From: JAVBKU01 sp031553875
GTDB lineage: Bacteria; Bacteroidota; Bacteroidia; Bacteroidales; Rikenellaceae
Direction: 5' to 3'
Assembly: GCA_031553875.1 (NCBI GenBank)
Contig: JAVBKU010000016.1
Span: 1 to 34,659, forward strand
Length of the DNA stretch: 34,659 nt
Shown here: positions 17,567 to 25,083 of the stretch, one piece after another
Numbering within the stretch: position 1 is the first letter of the stretch
Layout: each line of letters opens with the position of its first letter
Position numbers and translations under genes: made by a program
The notes under the pieces: model-generated
The model's input: only the letters and a program-made list of their open reading frames with translations
The model's database searches: none
Told to the model about the DNA's origin: nothing

Positions 17567-19231
17567 TCACCCTTTCCTCCCCTTCAACAGCAACTCCGCC
17601 TGGGCCATGGCGGCGGCGGTAACGTCGGCGCCGCTGAGCATCGCCGCGATCTGCGCCACCCTCTCCTGCGGCGACAACCTGCGTATAAGGGTCTGCGTGG
17701 CGCCGCCTTTTTCCTCCTTATATACGAGAAAGTGGGTATCGCCCTTACTGGCCACCTGTGGCAGGTGAGTGATATTTATTACCTGTATACGCTCCGAAAG
17801 GCGCACTATGATCTCGCCCATACGGTCGGCTACAGAGCCCGACACGCCGGTGTCTATCTCGTCGAATATTATGGTCGCCAGCTTGGCATTGAGGGCTACG
17901 AGCGACTTCAGGGCCAGCATCAGGCGCGACATCTCACCCCCCGAGGCCACCCTGTCGACGGGTTGCACCTCCGAGCCCTTATTCGAAGAGAAAAGGAACC
18001 TCACCCTGTCGGCCCCGTCGGGCTGCAACTCGCCCGAGGGCGTGATCTCCACCACAAGGCGGGCGTTGGGCATACCCAGGAGAGCAAGGGTGTCGACGAC
18101 GTATTTCTCCACCTGCGGGGCAGCCTTGCGCCTGCCTGCGGATATTTGATCCGCCAGGGCTGTAGCCTCGGCGTGCAGTTTATCTATAAGCTTACGCGAT
18201 TTTTCTATTTCGGCGTCGAGGCCGGTTATCATGTCCAGGCGGCGCGTATACTCCTCGCGCAGGGCAATGAGGCCCGCCACATCGTCCACATGATGTTTCT
18301 GCTGGAGGGAATAGAGCGTGTCGAGGCGCTCGTTGGTACGCTCGAGCCGCGCGGGGTCGGCCTCTATCCTCTCGCCGTCGGACGAAAGCTCCGAATATAT
18401 ATCCTTGAGGTCGGCAATAGCCCCCTTGAGGCGTTCCGAGAACTCGCCCGAGCGGGAATATTTATCCCCCAGGCGGGCCACAGCCTGCTCCACGTTCCTC
18501 AACGAAGCCACCACATTCTCCTCAGCCCCGTTTATCGTTTCGGCTCCCTGCAGCAGGGCTTCGCCTATCTCGGCGGCAAAGGTCAGCTCGCGCTGCGTGG
18601 CCTCCAATTCCTCCTGCTCGCCCTCCTGCAGGCGGGCTTCTACAAGCTGCTCAAGCTGAAATTCTAAGTACTCCCTGTCGCGCGAGTCGGCTTCGGCCCG
18701 GGCGATAAGCTCCGTAAGGGCGGTTTTAGCACGTCTAAGCTCGGCAAATGCCAGGGCATAACGCTCCAGAAGGCCGTTATGTTTCGCCACGCTGTCGGTG
18801 ATCCCGGTCTGGAATCTGCTCTCGGCGAGCAAAAGCGTCTGGTGCTGGGAGTGTATATCTATAAGCGCGCCCGTGATCTCCTTGAGGTCCGCGAGCGACA
18901 CAGGCAGATCGTTCACAAATACGCGGCTTTTGCCCTGCGGCGCTATCACGCGCCTCACCACCACCGCGTCGTCATAGTCGAGGTCCAGCGCCGCGAACGC
19001 CTCTTCAAGCCCGTAGCCGCTGACGTCAAACTCGCCCTCGACCACACAGCTGCGCCCCTGGTCCTTGAGTGCCGAGACATCGGCCCTCCCGCCCAGGATA
19101 AGCCCCAAAGCTCCCAGGAGAATGGATTTACCCGCCCCCGTTTCGCCGGTAATGATATTAAGCCCTGCGTCAAACTCTATTTCGAGCTTGTCGATCAGCG
19201 CGTAATTCTCTACCGAAAGGCGTTTGAGCAT
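17567..19231 (-). CDS. recN: DNA repair protein RecN
   Basis: This 554-residue SMC-like ATPase is used in double-strand break repair. The N-terminal Walker A is GETGAGKS in the family-typical context LNIITGETGAGKSILLGAL. The SDRQHQ-like region appears as IDIHSQHQTLLL. Long charged coiled-coil segments occupy about 155-360. The C-terminal half carries the ABC signature (VASGGEMSRLMLALK), Walker B (TIIFDEIDTGVSG) and the switch histidine context (VINITHLPQVASKGDTHFLV). The length matches RecN from other Bacteroidota. It is the most downstream gene of the bamD-rpoZ-coaBC-recN cluster, 349 bases after coaBC, with a hairpin in that gap. Confidence 0.97.
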   Translation of the reverse strand: MLKRLSVENYALIDKLEIEFDAGLNIITGETGAGKSILLGALGLILGGRADVSALKDQGRSCVVEGEFDVSGYGLEEAFAALDLDYDDAVVVRRVIAPQGKSRVFVNDLPVSLADLKEITGALIDIHSQHQTLLLAESRFQTGITDSVAKHNGLLERYALAFAELRRAKTALTELIARAEADSRDREYLEFQLEQLVEARLQEGEQEELEATQRELTFAAEIGEALLQGAETINGAEENVVASLRNVEQAVARLGDKYSRSGEFSERLKGAIADLKDIYSELSSDGERIEADPARLERTNERLDTLYSLQQKHHVDDVAGLIALREEYTRRLDMITGLDAEIEKSRKLIDKLHAEATALADQISAGRRKAAPQVEKYVVDTLALLGMPNARLVVEITPSGELQPDGADRVRFLFSSNKGSEVQPVDRVASGGEMSRLMLALKSLVALNAKLATIIFDEIDTGVSGSVADRMGEIIVRLSERIQVINITHLPQVASKGDTHFLVYKEEKGGATQTLIRRLSPQERVAQIAAMLSGADVTAAAMAQAELLLKGRKG

Positions 19232-19473
19232 AGTTATGCGGTTGTTTGGCCGGGCGGTCCGGCATTGCTATAAGGTTGAGCGTGAAACCATATGTAGGCG
19301 TGAGTTCTTAACTCTGCAAGCCTGACACTCAGTCCCCACAAACTTAATCAAAAAACTAAAAAAGGATGCAAAAACAGAACAAAAAAAGCACCGCGGCAAA
19401 CGCGATGCTTGAATTAACCACACCTCCGTGACAGGACGGCGCATTAACCGAAACTGCATCGCAAAGCGACGCT

Positions 19474-19519
19474 CATTCGGGCGGCTCGGCCTCCAGCCGA
19501 CCCCGCAGCCGCCCGAATG
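19474..19519. other. Two-tier hairpin in the coaBC-recN gap
   Basis: The arms CATTCGGGCGGCT (19474-19486) and AGCCGCCCGAATG (19507-19519) are perfect over 13 bp. Inside is a second short stem, TCGGC with GCCGA (19487-19500 region). A further GCATCGC/GCGACGC stem sits just left (19456-19472). The 349-base gap 19232-19580 otherwise holds no credible gene; in many relatives a DUF4835 gene lies here. No T tract follows on either strand. Confidence 0.55.
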
Positions 19520-19580
19520 AAAATATTTTAGCCGTTTACGGTAGATTATTCCCTGCACACAATCCTTTCTCCCGGGGGCC

Positions 19581-20780
19581 TCAGGCATTACCCGACATAT
19601 ACTCCACCATCCTGTCGACCACATCCACGGCCACGGAATCCTTACCCTTGAGGGGATACTCGCGTTTGCCGCCACGGTTGTCTATGATGGTGATCTTATT
19701 TGTCTCGCTCGCAAAACCCACGCCCTCACCAACGCCGTTGAGCACGATGAAGTCGAGGTTCTTTTTGGCCAGTTTCGCGCTCGCGTTGGCCTCGCCGTTA
19801 TCTGTCTCTAAGGCAAATCCCACAAGCAGTCGCCCGCCCTTCACAGCCCCCAGCGAGGCGGCTATATCGGGGGTCTTGCGCAAAACGACGCTCATATCTT
19901 CTCCCTCCTTCTTTATCTTGGACGAGGCCACTTCCGCAGGGGTATAATCGGCCACGGCAGCACACATAACACCCGCGTCACACCCATTGAAAAGCTCCAT
20001 GGCGGCCCTGTGCATCTCTTCCGCCGATCCCGCTTTCACCACCTCCACTCCCGAAGGCACAGCGACGGACATCCTGCCGCATACCAACACCACTTCGGCG
20101 CCCCTGTCACTCAACTCTCGCGCGATGGCGCACCCCATCCTGCCCGTGGAGTGGTTAGATATAAACCTCACGGGGTCAATAGGTTCGACGGTAGCACCCG
20201 CAGTCACGAGTACCCTCTTACCCTCTAAACTCTTTTTTTTTTGGAAGAATCCCTCCACGAAAGCCGCGATATCCTCGGGCTCGGCCATGCGGCCCTTGCC
20301 GCTGAGGCCGCTGGCGAGTTCGCCTTCGGAGGGTTCGATGATATGGTTGCCGACCTGCCTCAACGCTTCTATATTCCTCTGCGTGGCCGGGTGGGCGTAC
20401 ATATCGAGGTCCATCGCCGGGGCCACCATCACGGGGCACCGGGCCGACAGATAGGTCGTAAGCAGCAGATTGTTGGCGATACCGCCGGCCATGGCGGCGA
20501 TTGTGTTGGCCGTAGCCGGGGCTATGAGCAGGGCGTCAGCCCACTCGCCCAGCGACACGTGGCTGTTCCACTCCCCATTCTCGGGATTGAAAAACTCCAC
20601 GAGTATGGGGTGCTTCGAAAGGGTGGCCATCGTGAGCGGGGTGATGAACTCTTTGGCCAGCGGGGTCATAATAACCCTCACTTCCGCCCCCTGCTTAACC
20701 AGCAGGCGCACCAGCGCGGCCGCCTTATAAGCCGCGATACTGCCTGTGACCCCTACGATTATATGTTTGCCTTTAAGCAT
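19581..20780 (-). CDS. coaBC: Bifunctional phosphopantothenoylcysteine decarboxylase / phosphopantothenate-cysteine ligase
   Basis: This 399-residue protein catalyses two successive CoA-synthesis steps, joining cysteine to phosphopantothenate and decarboxylating the product. The N-terminal CoaC flavoprotein half shows GSIAAYKA, the active-site histidine region (NSHVSLGEWAD, His74) and APATANTIAAMAGGIANNLL. The C-terminal CoaB half shows the NHSTGRMG nucleotide region and AAVADYTP...KIKK. Two decarboxylase residues differ from the E. coli Dfp pattern. The PxMNxxMW motif reads PAMDLDMY (Asp124 for Asn), and the usual Cys in the GxGRM clamp is Ser157 (ELASGLSGKGRMAEP). These changes may be lineage-typical. 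It follows rpoZ, with a terminator-like hairpin between them. coaD at 29045 supplies the next step of the pathway. Confidence 0.95.
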   Translation of the reverse strand: MLKGKHIIVGVTGSIAAYKAAALVRLLVKQGAEVRVIMTPLAKEFITPLTMATLSKHPILVEFFNPENGEWNSHVSLGEWADALLIAPATANTIAAMAGGIANNLLLTTYLSARCPVMVAPAMDLDMYAHPATQRNIEALRQVGNHIIEPSEGELASGLSGKGRMAEPEDIAAFVEGFFQKKKSLEGKRVLVTAGATVEPIDPVRFISNHSTGRMGCAIARELSDRGAEVVLVCGRMSVAVPSGVEVVKAGSAEEMHRAAMELFNGCDAGVMCAAVADYTPAEVASSKIKKEGEDMSVVLRKTPDIAASLGAVKGGRLLVGFALETDNGEANASAKLAKKNLDFIVLNGVGEGVGFASETNKITIIDNRGGKREYPLKGKDSVAVDVVDRMVEYMSGNA

Positions 20781-20809
20781 GATGTAAGCTTTGAGCGTGA
20801 TATAAAGAG

Positions 20810-20831
20810 AAAAAAGGCGGCCGCGGCCGCC
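20810..20831 (-). terminator. Intrinsic terminator or attenuator between rpoZ and coaBC
   Basis: On the minus strand the palindrome GGCGGCCGCGGCCGCC (20816-20831) is followed directly by six Ts (20810-20815). This is the classic shape of a rho-independent terminator. It lies 22 bases past the rpoZ stop, so it would at least partly uncouple coaBC from bamD-rpoZ. Confidence 0.7.
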
Positions 20832-20853
20832 CGGTTAAGCGTATAACTTTCCC

Positions 20854-21180
20854 TTATTCCGCAGCTGCGTCGCCTTCGCGGAAATACACCTTACCTTCGA
20901 GGAACTCCTCGGTGGCTACGAGCGTGGGCTTGGGCATACGTTCGTAGTACTTCGATATCTCGATCTGTTCCCTGTTGTCGAAGGTTTCTTCGAGCGAGTC
21001 GTTCACGCTCGAGAAGTCCTGTAACTTACGGCTCAACTCCTGCTTCACCTCGCTGTTGATCTGGTTGGCGCGGCGGGCGATGATGTTCACCGACTCGTAG
21101 ATATTGCCTGTAGGGGCGTCGAGGTCGGTGAGCTTGCGGGTAACGGTGTTGTTGGGGATGTTACTTTTTTTTACTTCCAT
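20854..21180 (-). CDS. rpoZ: RNA polymerase omega subunit (Rpb6/RpoZ family)
   Basis: This 108-residue protein resembles the Bacteroidota form of omega, the small subunit that stabilises the beta-prime chain. Its core is the N-terminal half, where GNIYESVNIIARRANQINSEVKQEL corresponds to the Rpb6/omega signature (written here as its two parts GNIYESVNIIARRAN and QINSEVKQEL). The C-terminal tail is acidic. Its start codon lies 20 nt inside the 3' end of bamD, implying translational coupling. The bamD-rpoZ neighbourhood is conserved in Bacteroidota, which supports the call. Confidence 0.85.
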   Translation of the reverse strand: MEVKKSNIPNNTVTRKLTDLDAPTGNIYESVNIIARRANQINSEVKQELSRKLQDFSSVNDSLEETFDNREQIEISKYYERMPKPTLVATEEFLEGKVYFREGDAAAE

Positions 21181-22057
21181 CTTCTTTCAGGGTGTTTTCT
21201 GTTGCTGTGGTGGTTTGTATAGTATTCTCAGTATTATGCTTGGCGAGGTATTCCTTGGCGTCCTTGAGCATTTTGTCGGCCTCTTTCTTATACTTGCTCT
21301 CGGGGAATTCCGACACAAAGTTATAATAATAATCCATCATATTCATATACCTGTCCTTCTGCAACTTGTGCACCGAGTTAGAGGCCAGCAGGTAACCGCT
21401 CTTGACTATGAGGAACGACATCTCCTCGCGGTGGCGGGAGTCGGGATATTCGGCCAGGGTATTGTTAAAGGCCACCACGGCCGCCTTGTATTGACGCGTA
21501 TTGTAGTAGACCTTGGCGTTGGCCGCGGCCTTGTCCTCCAATTTTGAGAAGAGTTCTTCGAGGTTGCCCTTTATCTGATCTTTCTTTATGGAATTCGGAT
21601 AACGGCTCAGGTACTCGTTCATGGCCACTATGGCGCGTGTGGTGGAGGTCTGGTCCCTGTTATGTTCGGGCGAGGCGTAATAGTAGCCCATGGCGTACAT
21701 GTACTCGGCATCCTCGAGGAACGGACTGCGCACATAGCGCTTTCTGAACTCGTTGAACAGCGAGCCGCTCATGTCGAAGTCGCCGATCTTATAGTGCGAG
21801 GCAGCGTAGTAGTAAGCCACCGAGTCCTCTTTTGTACCTCCCGTAACGTAGGGCGCCACCTCTTGCAGGAGGCCTATGGTCTTGGAATATTTCTTCTCTC
21901 CATAGTACTTCAGGGCCAGGTGATACATGGCGTCATAGTTCTGGCTGGCGAGCATCTGGCTGTACTTGCTGCACGAAGCCGCGGCAAGGACGACCATCAC
22001 CCCCAATACCATGTATTTCACCATTTTAAAGCTCATAATGCCTTTTGATTTTCTCAT
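21161..22057 (-). CDS. bamD: Outer-membrane assembly lipoprotein BamD
   Basis: This 298-residue lipoprotein of the BAM complex supports insertion of beta-barrel proteins. A lipoprotein signal ends at Cys29 (VVLAAASCSKYSQ). TPR-type helices follow (YYGEKKYSKTIGLLQEV, DFDMSGSLFNEFRKRY, AIVAMNEYLSRYPNS, AAVVAFNNTLAEYPDS, YYYNFVSEFPESKY). The first ATG gives MRKSKGIMSF; an internal start at residue 8 (MSFKMVK) would give a shorter, also plausible signal. The tail is Lys-rich. It overlaps rpoZ by 20 nt. A -7 box TAGCTTTG on this strand lies at 22145-22152. The many SusC-type barrels of such an organism are its clients. Confidence 0.92.
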   Translation of the reverse strand: MRKSKGIMSFKMVKYMVLGVMVVLAAASCSKYSQMLASQNYDAMYHLALKYYGEKKYSKTIGLLQEVAPYVTGGTKEDSVAYYYAASHYKIGDFDMSGSLFNEFRKRYVRSPFLEDAEYMYAMGYYYASPEHNRDQTSTTRAIVAMNEYLSRYPNSIKKDQIKGNLEELFSKLEDKAAANAKVYYNTRQYKAAVVAFNNTLAEYPDSRHREEMSFLIVKSGYLLASNSVHKLQKDRYMNMMDYYYNFVSEFPESKYKKEADKMLKDAKEYLAKHNTENTIQTTTATENTLKEDGSKKK

Positions 22058-22144
22058 ATTCTGCGGGCAGCTCTTATCTCCGCCCGGCTCTCCCGGTGGC
22101 GGCTACGGCACGACCCTATGGCACAGAAAAAGCCACAGACCGCA

Positions 22145-22152
22145 CAAAGCTA
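22145..22152 (-). promoter_or_regulatory. -7 box upstream of bamD
   Basis: On the minus strand the bases read TAGCTTTG, an exact TAnnTTTG match, 88 bases before the bamD start. It is arranged divergently from the serine palmitoyltransferase -7 box at 22215-22222. No clear -33 element was seen. Confidence 0.55.
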
Positions 22153-22214
22153 CGCATTTTTAACGAGCCCGAGAAAAATATATTGCATTTTTTTACTTAT
22201 CCGGGGAAAATATA

Positions 22215-22222
22215 TAACTTTG
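22215..22222 (+). promoter_or_regulatory. -7 box upstream of the serine palmitoyltransferase gene
   Basis: TAACTTTG matches TAnnTTTG, 71 bases before the GTG start. The upstream sequence is T-rich without a clean TTG at the right distance. Confidence 0.55.
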
Positions 22223-22292
22223 CGCGATAATCCCCGGAAACGGCGGATAATACGCCTAAATAAATCTATTTCAATTTAATAAAATTACTGTT

Positions 22293-23594
22293 GTGGATAT
22301 TTTTGAAAGAATAGCAAAGAACACCGGCGGGCCGATCGGAATGTACCAGAAACTCAGCCACGGTTACTACTCTTTCCCCAAACTCGAAGGGGAGATCGGT
22401 CCCAGGATGATGTTCAGGGGCAAGGAAGTGCTCAACTGGAGCCTCAACAACTACCTGGGCCTGGCCAACCACCCCGAGGTGCGCAAGGCTGACGCCGACG
22501 CGGCCGCCGAATTCGGTATGGCCTACCCCATGGGTGCCCGCATGATGAGCGGACAGACCAAATGGCACGAACAGCTCGAGTGCGAACTGGCCGCCTTCGT
22601 AGGCAAGGAAGACGCCTTCCTGCTCAACTTCGGCTACCAGGGCATGATCTCGATCATCGACTGCCTCTTGGGTCGCAACGACGTCGTGGTTTATGACGCC
22701 GAAGCCCACGCATGTATCATCGACGGCCTCCGCCTCCACACAGGCAAACGTTTCGTATTCGGACACAACGACATGGCCAGCTGCCGCAAGCAGCTCGAAC
22801 ACGCCACAAAGCTGGCTGCCGAGACCGGCGGAGGCATACTCCTCATAACCGAAGGAGTGTTCGGCATGAAGGGCGACCTCGGCAACCTCAAAGACATCGT
22901 AGCCCTGAAGAAGGAGTTCAACTTCCGCCTGCTGGTGGACGATGCCCACGGCTTCGGCACAATGGGCGCCAAGGGTTCGGGCACTCCCGAACATTTCGGC
23001 GTGACCGACGGCGTAGACGTGCTGTTCAACACCTTCGCCAAGAGTATGGCAGGCATCGGCGCGTTCGTAGCGTCGCACAAGTATATCATTGACTACCTGC
23101 GCTATAACATGCGTTCACAGACATACGCCAAGTCGCTCCCGATGCCCATGGTTAAGGGTGCCCTGAAGCGTCTGGAACTTATCAAGACCCAGCCCAAGCT
23201 GCGCGAAGACCTCTGGAAGATAGTCCATGCCCTGCAGGACGGCTTCCGCAAGAGGGGCTTCGACATAGGTGTGACCCAGTCTCCCGTGACCCCCGTGTAC
23301 ATGAAGGGAGCCGTGGAAGAGGCCACCAATATCGTCGTGGACCTGCGCGAGAACCACAACCTGTTCTGCTCGGTGGTGGTATATCCCGTGATCCCCAAGG
23401 GCGAGATCATCCTGCGCATCATCCCCACCGCCGTACACACCATGGCCGATGTGGAATACACGCTGAAGGCTTTCGACGCACTGCGTACGAAGCTCGACGC
23501 GGGCGAATACAAGAAGCCCATGCAGGATATGTCCGATGCATCCTGGGCCGCCAAAACAGGCGCACAGGCCTGCGGCTGCAGCTGCAAGAAATAG
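22293..23594 (+). CDS. spt: Serine palmitoyltransferase (alpha-oxoamine synthase family)
   Basis: This 433-residue PLP enzyme condenses serine with an acyl-CoA in the first step of sphingolipid synthesis, a hallmark of Bacteroidales. The frame begins with GTG at 22293 (DIFERIAKNTGGPIGMYQ); the conserved N-terminus supports this start. Family motifs include WSLNNYLGLANHPEV, YPMGARMMSGQTKWHEQLE, the cofactor segment DDAHGFGTMGAKG (His219) and the PLP lysine Lys250 in NTFAKSMAGIGAF. The extended C-terminus beyond the catalytic fold ends in ACGCSCKK, an unusual cluster of Cys residues. The AKB-family paralogues Kbl and BioF remain possible, but the overall pattern fits the Bacteroidota Spt. It is divergent from bamD and followed by a strong hairpin. 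Confidence 0.88.
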   Translation: MDIFERIAKNTGGPIGMYQKLSHGYYSFPKLEGEIGPRMMFRGKEVLNWSLNNYLGLANHPEVRKADADAAAEFGMAYPMGARMMSGQTKWHEQLECELAAFVGKEDAFLLNFGYQGMISIIDCLLGRNDVVVYDAEAHACIIDGLRLHTGKRFVFGHNDMASCRKQLEHATKLAAETGGGILLITEGVFGMKGDLGNLKDIVALKKEFNFRLLVDDAHGFGTMGAKGSGTPEHFGVTDGVDVLFNTFAKSMAGIGAFVASHKYIIDYLRYNMRSQTYAKSLPMPMVKGALKRLELIKTQPKLREDLWKIVHALQDGFRKRGFDIGVTQSPVTPVYMKGAVEEATNIVVDLRENHNLFCSVVVYPVIPKGEIILRIIPTAVHTMADVEYTLKAFDALRTKLDAGEYKKPMQDMSDASWAAKTGAQACGCSCKK

Positions 23595-23628
23595 GGTTGA
23601 TTTCGGGTTTTTGAAGCCCTCTGAATAT

Positions 23629-23669
23629 TAAGCGCCGCCGTCTGTAATAAGACGGCGGCGCTTAGTTTT
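23629..23669 (+). terminator. Rho-independent-like terminator of spt
   Basis: A perfect 15-bp stem, TAAGCGCCGCCGTCT (23629-23643) with its complement at 23650-23664, has a 6-nt loop and is followed by GTTTT. It lies 34 bases past the spt stop codon. Confidence 0.75.
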
Positions 23670-23790
23670 GATAGTGGGCAATATGATTACTAAGGCATTA
23701 TGGACGCCTACTACCCGCCAATTGCGAATATTCACGCCCGGACATGGGTCGAGGGAATCCGTTAAAAAACGACGCTGTGTCTAACGACTG

Positions 23791-24443
23791 TTAGCGGGGA
23801 CGTAGGTCCCGCTAAAAAGGAGGAGTTCGACGTTTTAGGATGTACGAAGACCCCTGTCAGTGAATATCCGCAGGCGGCACTTTTGGGGTACCTTTTGTGT
23901 GCACAAAAGGTACAAAGATGAATATTGATTTTATAGTAATTAGTTTGCCTTCCTACTTTTGCCATTGCCGCAAAAGTAGGCAAAAGGTCTAGCCGCGTCT
24001 TCTGCCGGGGTCTCTTCCGGGAGCTTCCCTCGTTACACGATAACTGAGGGTGATCTCCCTTACGAGACCTATTTCCGGCAGAAGCCTAAAGCGGCATTCA
24101 CAACGAGGCTTGCGCCTCGTTAGTGTTTTCTGATACGGGGATTGTAAGCGTCTTCGACGCTTTAAGAATTGGATAATCTTCTATAAAAACTCAGTCTACC
24201 CGGATGTCGACAGACATCCACAACCAATCGCTACCCATCTTAGAATAATGGCGAATCCCCGTCCCCCTAGGCACTTCGTGCCTGGGGGGGTCGCCATGAG
24301 TTGCTAACGCAACTCGATCTGCGTGTCAGCGGGCACTTACCGCCGCCCCATCGGCTAAGACGCAATCAGTGTCTGGGGCGAGGGCACGGATCGCTTCCGC
24401 AGCGATCCGAAAACAATGCGACCGACACTTTCGTGTCGGCCGC
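23791..24443. repeat. Array of twelve consecutive stem-loops
   Basis: Twelve inverted repeats follow each other in 653 bases. Outer positions: 23791-23815 (10 bp, one bulge), 23888-23913 (12 bp), 23952-23980 (11 bp), 23999-24084 (multi-tier, about 30 bp), 24102-24121 (8 bp), 24146-24162 (7 bp), 24202-24219 (7 bp), 24248-24297 (12 bp inside a 7-bp outer stem), 24298-24315 (7 bp), 24344-24380 (7 + 3 bp), 24387-24409 (9 bp) and 24418-24443 (10 bp, one mismatch). Loops are mostly 3-5 nt, several being TTC, TTTC or TTGC. Most stems are perfect although their sequences differ. The fourth and fifth belong to the 160-bp repeat. Function is unknown: structured RNA, nested palindromic elements or a recombination hot spot are possible. 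Confidence 0.8.
23962..24122 (+). repeat. 160-bp repeat, copy 1 (inverted relative to copy 2)
   Basis: This segment matches the reverse complement of 34493-34652 with about nine mismatches and one single-base gap in 161 positions. It contains an 86-bp foldback (23999-24084). Arms pair as CTTCTGCCGG/CCGGCAGAAG, GGTCTC/GAGACC, GGGAG/CTCCC, CCCTC/GAGGG and GTTA/TAAC around a CACGA loop. A GAGGC-loop-GCCTC hairpin lies near its right end. Differences between the copies avoid the paired arms of the foldback. Confidence 0.88.
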
Positions 24444-24464
24444 CTAAATATTCTACATAAGAAA

Positions 24465-25064
24465 TCAACTCTCCATCGCCCCGGAGTCGCCTCCGAGCAA
24501 CCTCCAGCCGCTATATGCGGGGTCGTTCATCACGATCCTGTACCACAATTCCGAGGTGTCGCACATGATATCGTAATCCGACATCCGGGCTACGCCCCAC
24601 ATCCCGTCGGATATTTCCTTCTCAAGCTGGCCCGCGCTCCATCCCGAGTAGCCGAGGAAGAAACGCACGTCCCCTCCGCCCACGCTGCGGTTGTCTACAA
24701 GGGTTGAAATAATATCGAAATCCCCGGCCCAGAACAGGCCGCTGCCCACATGGCTGGCTCCCGGGACCGTATCCCCGCCGAGGGTGTGGATATAGTGGAG
24801 AGAGGTATTGCCCACCGGCCCGCCGAGGCACAGTGAGATATCGGCGGCAGCATTCAGAAGCTTGGAGGTAAGGCTGCCCACGTGGAACGTCAGGGGTTTG
24901 TTGAGGATAAAGCCCACGCTGCCCGCAGAGGTATGCTCTGTCAGCAATATCACCGACTTGCCGAAGAAATCGTCGTCGACGTAGGGCTGCGAGAAGAGCA
25001 GCGTCCCTGCTCCTATGTGGTCGTAGGTTCCCATCATTATCGCCGCCCGCCATACATGAGCCAT
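24465..25064 (-). CDS. YqgE/AlgH family protein
   Basis: This 199-residue protein belongs to the UPF0301/DUF179 family; its biochemical role is not settled. Recognisable features are GTLLFSQPYVDDDFFGKSVILLTEH, listed here as GTLLFSQPYVDDDFFGKSV then ILLTEH, followed by GSVGFILNKPL. The middle has LCLGGPVGNTSLHYIHTLG, and the C-terminal half has FFLGYSGWSAGQLEKEI. Length is usual for the family. It starts 19 nt after the def stop on the same strand, so def-yqgE are probably co-transcribed. A shorter start at residue 10 or 11 is possible. Its stop abuts the hairpin array. Confidence 0.88.
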   Translation of the reverse strand: MAHVWRAAIMMGTYDHIGAGTLLFSQPYVDDDFFGKSVILLTEHTSAGSVGFILNKPLTFHVGSLTSKLLNAAADISLCLGGPVGNTSLHYIHTLGGDTVPGASHVGSGLFWAGDFDIISTLVDNRSVGGGDVRFFLGYSGWSAGQLEKEISDGMWGVARMSDYDIMCDTSELWYRIVMNDPAYSGWRLLGGDSGAMES

Positions 25065-25083
25065 GGCAGACAGGCAATGTGTA

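Larger units (their letters stand above)
23595..24464. other. Gene-free, hairpin-rich intergenic region
   Basis: These 870 bases lie between the spt and yqgE stops. After a terminator (23629-23669) there is a dense run of stem-loops (23791-24443) including one copy of a 160-bp repeat. No frame here looks like a real gene. The only moderate frame, 73 codons on the minus strand (23762-23983), runs through palindromes and lacks any recognisable motif. Confidence 0.8.

Noticed and set aside
19268..19675. A 135-codon minus-strand frame overlapping the 3' end of coaBC
   Set aside because: It overlaps coaBC in another frame, crosses a strong hairpin, and has a Trp/Arg/Cys-rich translation typical of a wrong frame. 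It is not the missing DUF4835 gene.
23762..23983. A 73-codon minus-strand open frame in the hairpin region
   Set aside because: It runs across several palindromes, has no recognisable motif or leader, and its composition follows the repeats, so it is not called as a gene.
23791..24443. CRISPR array
   Set aside because: The hairpins differ in sequence, there is no regular direct repeat with spacers, and no cas gene is present.
23595..24464. Retron or group II intron RNA
   Set aside because: No reverse transcriptase gene is in the window and none of the domain V-like or msr-msd arrangements could be recognised.
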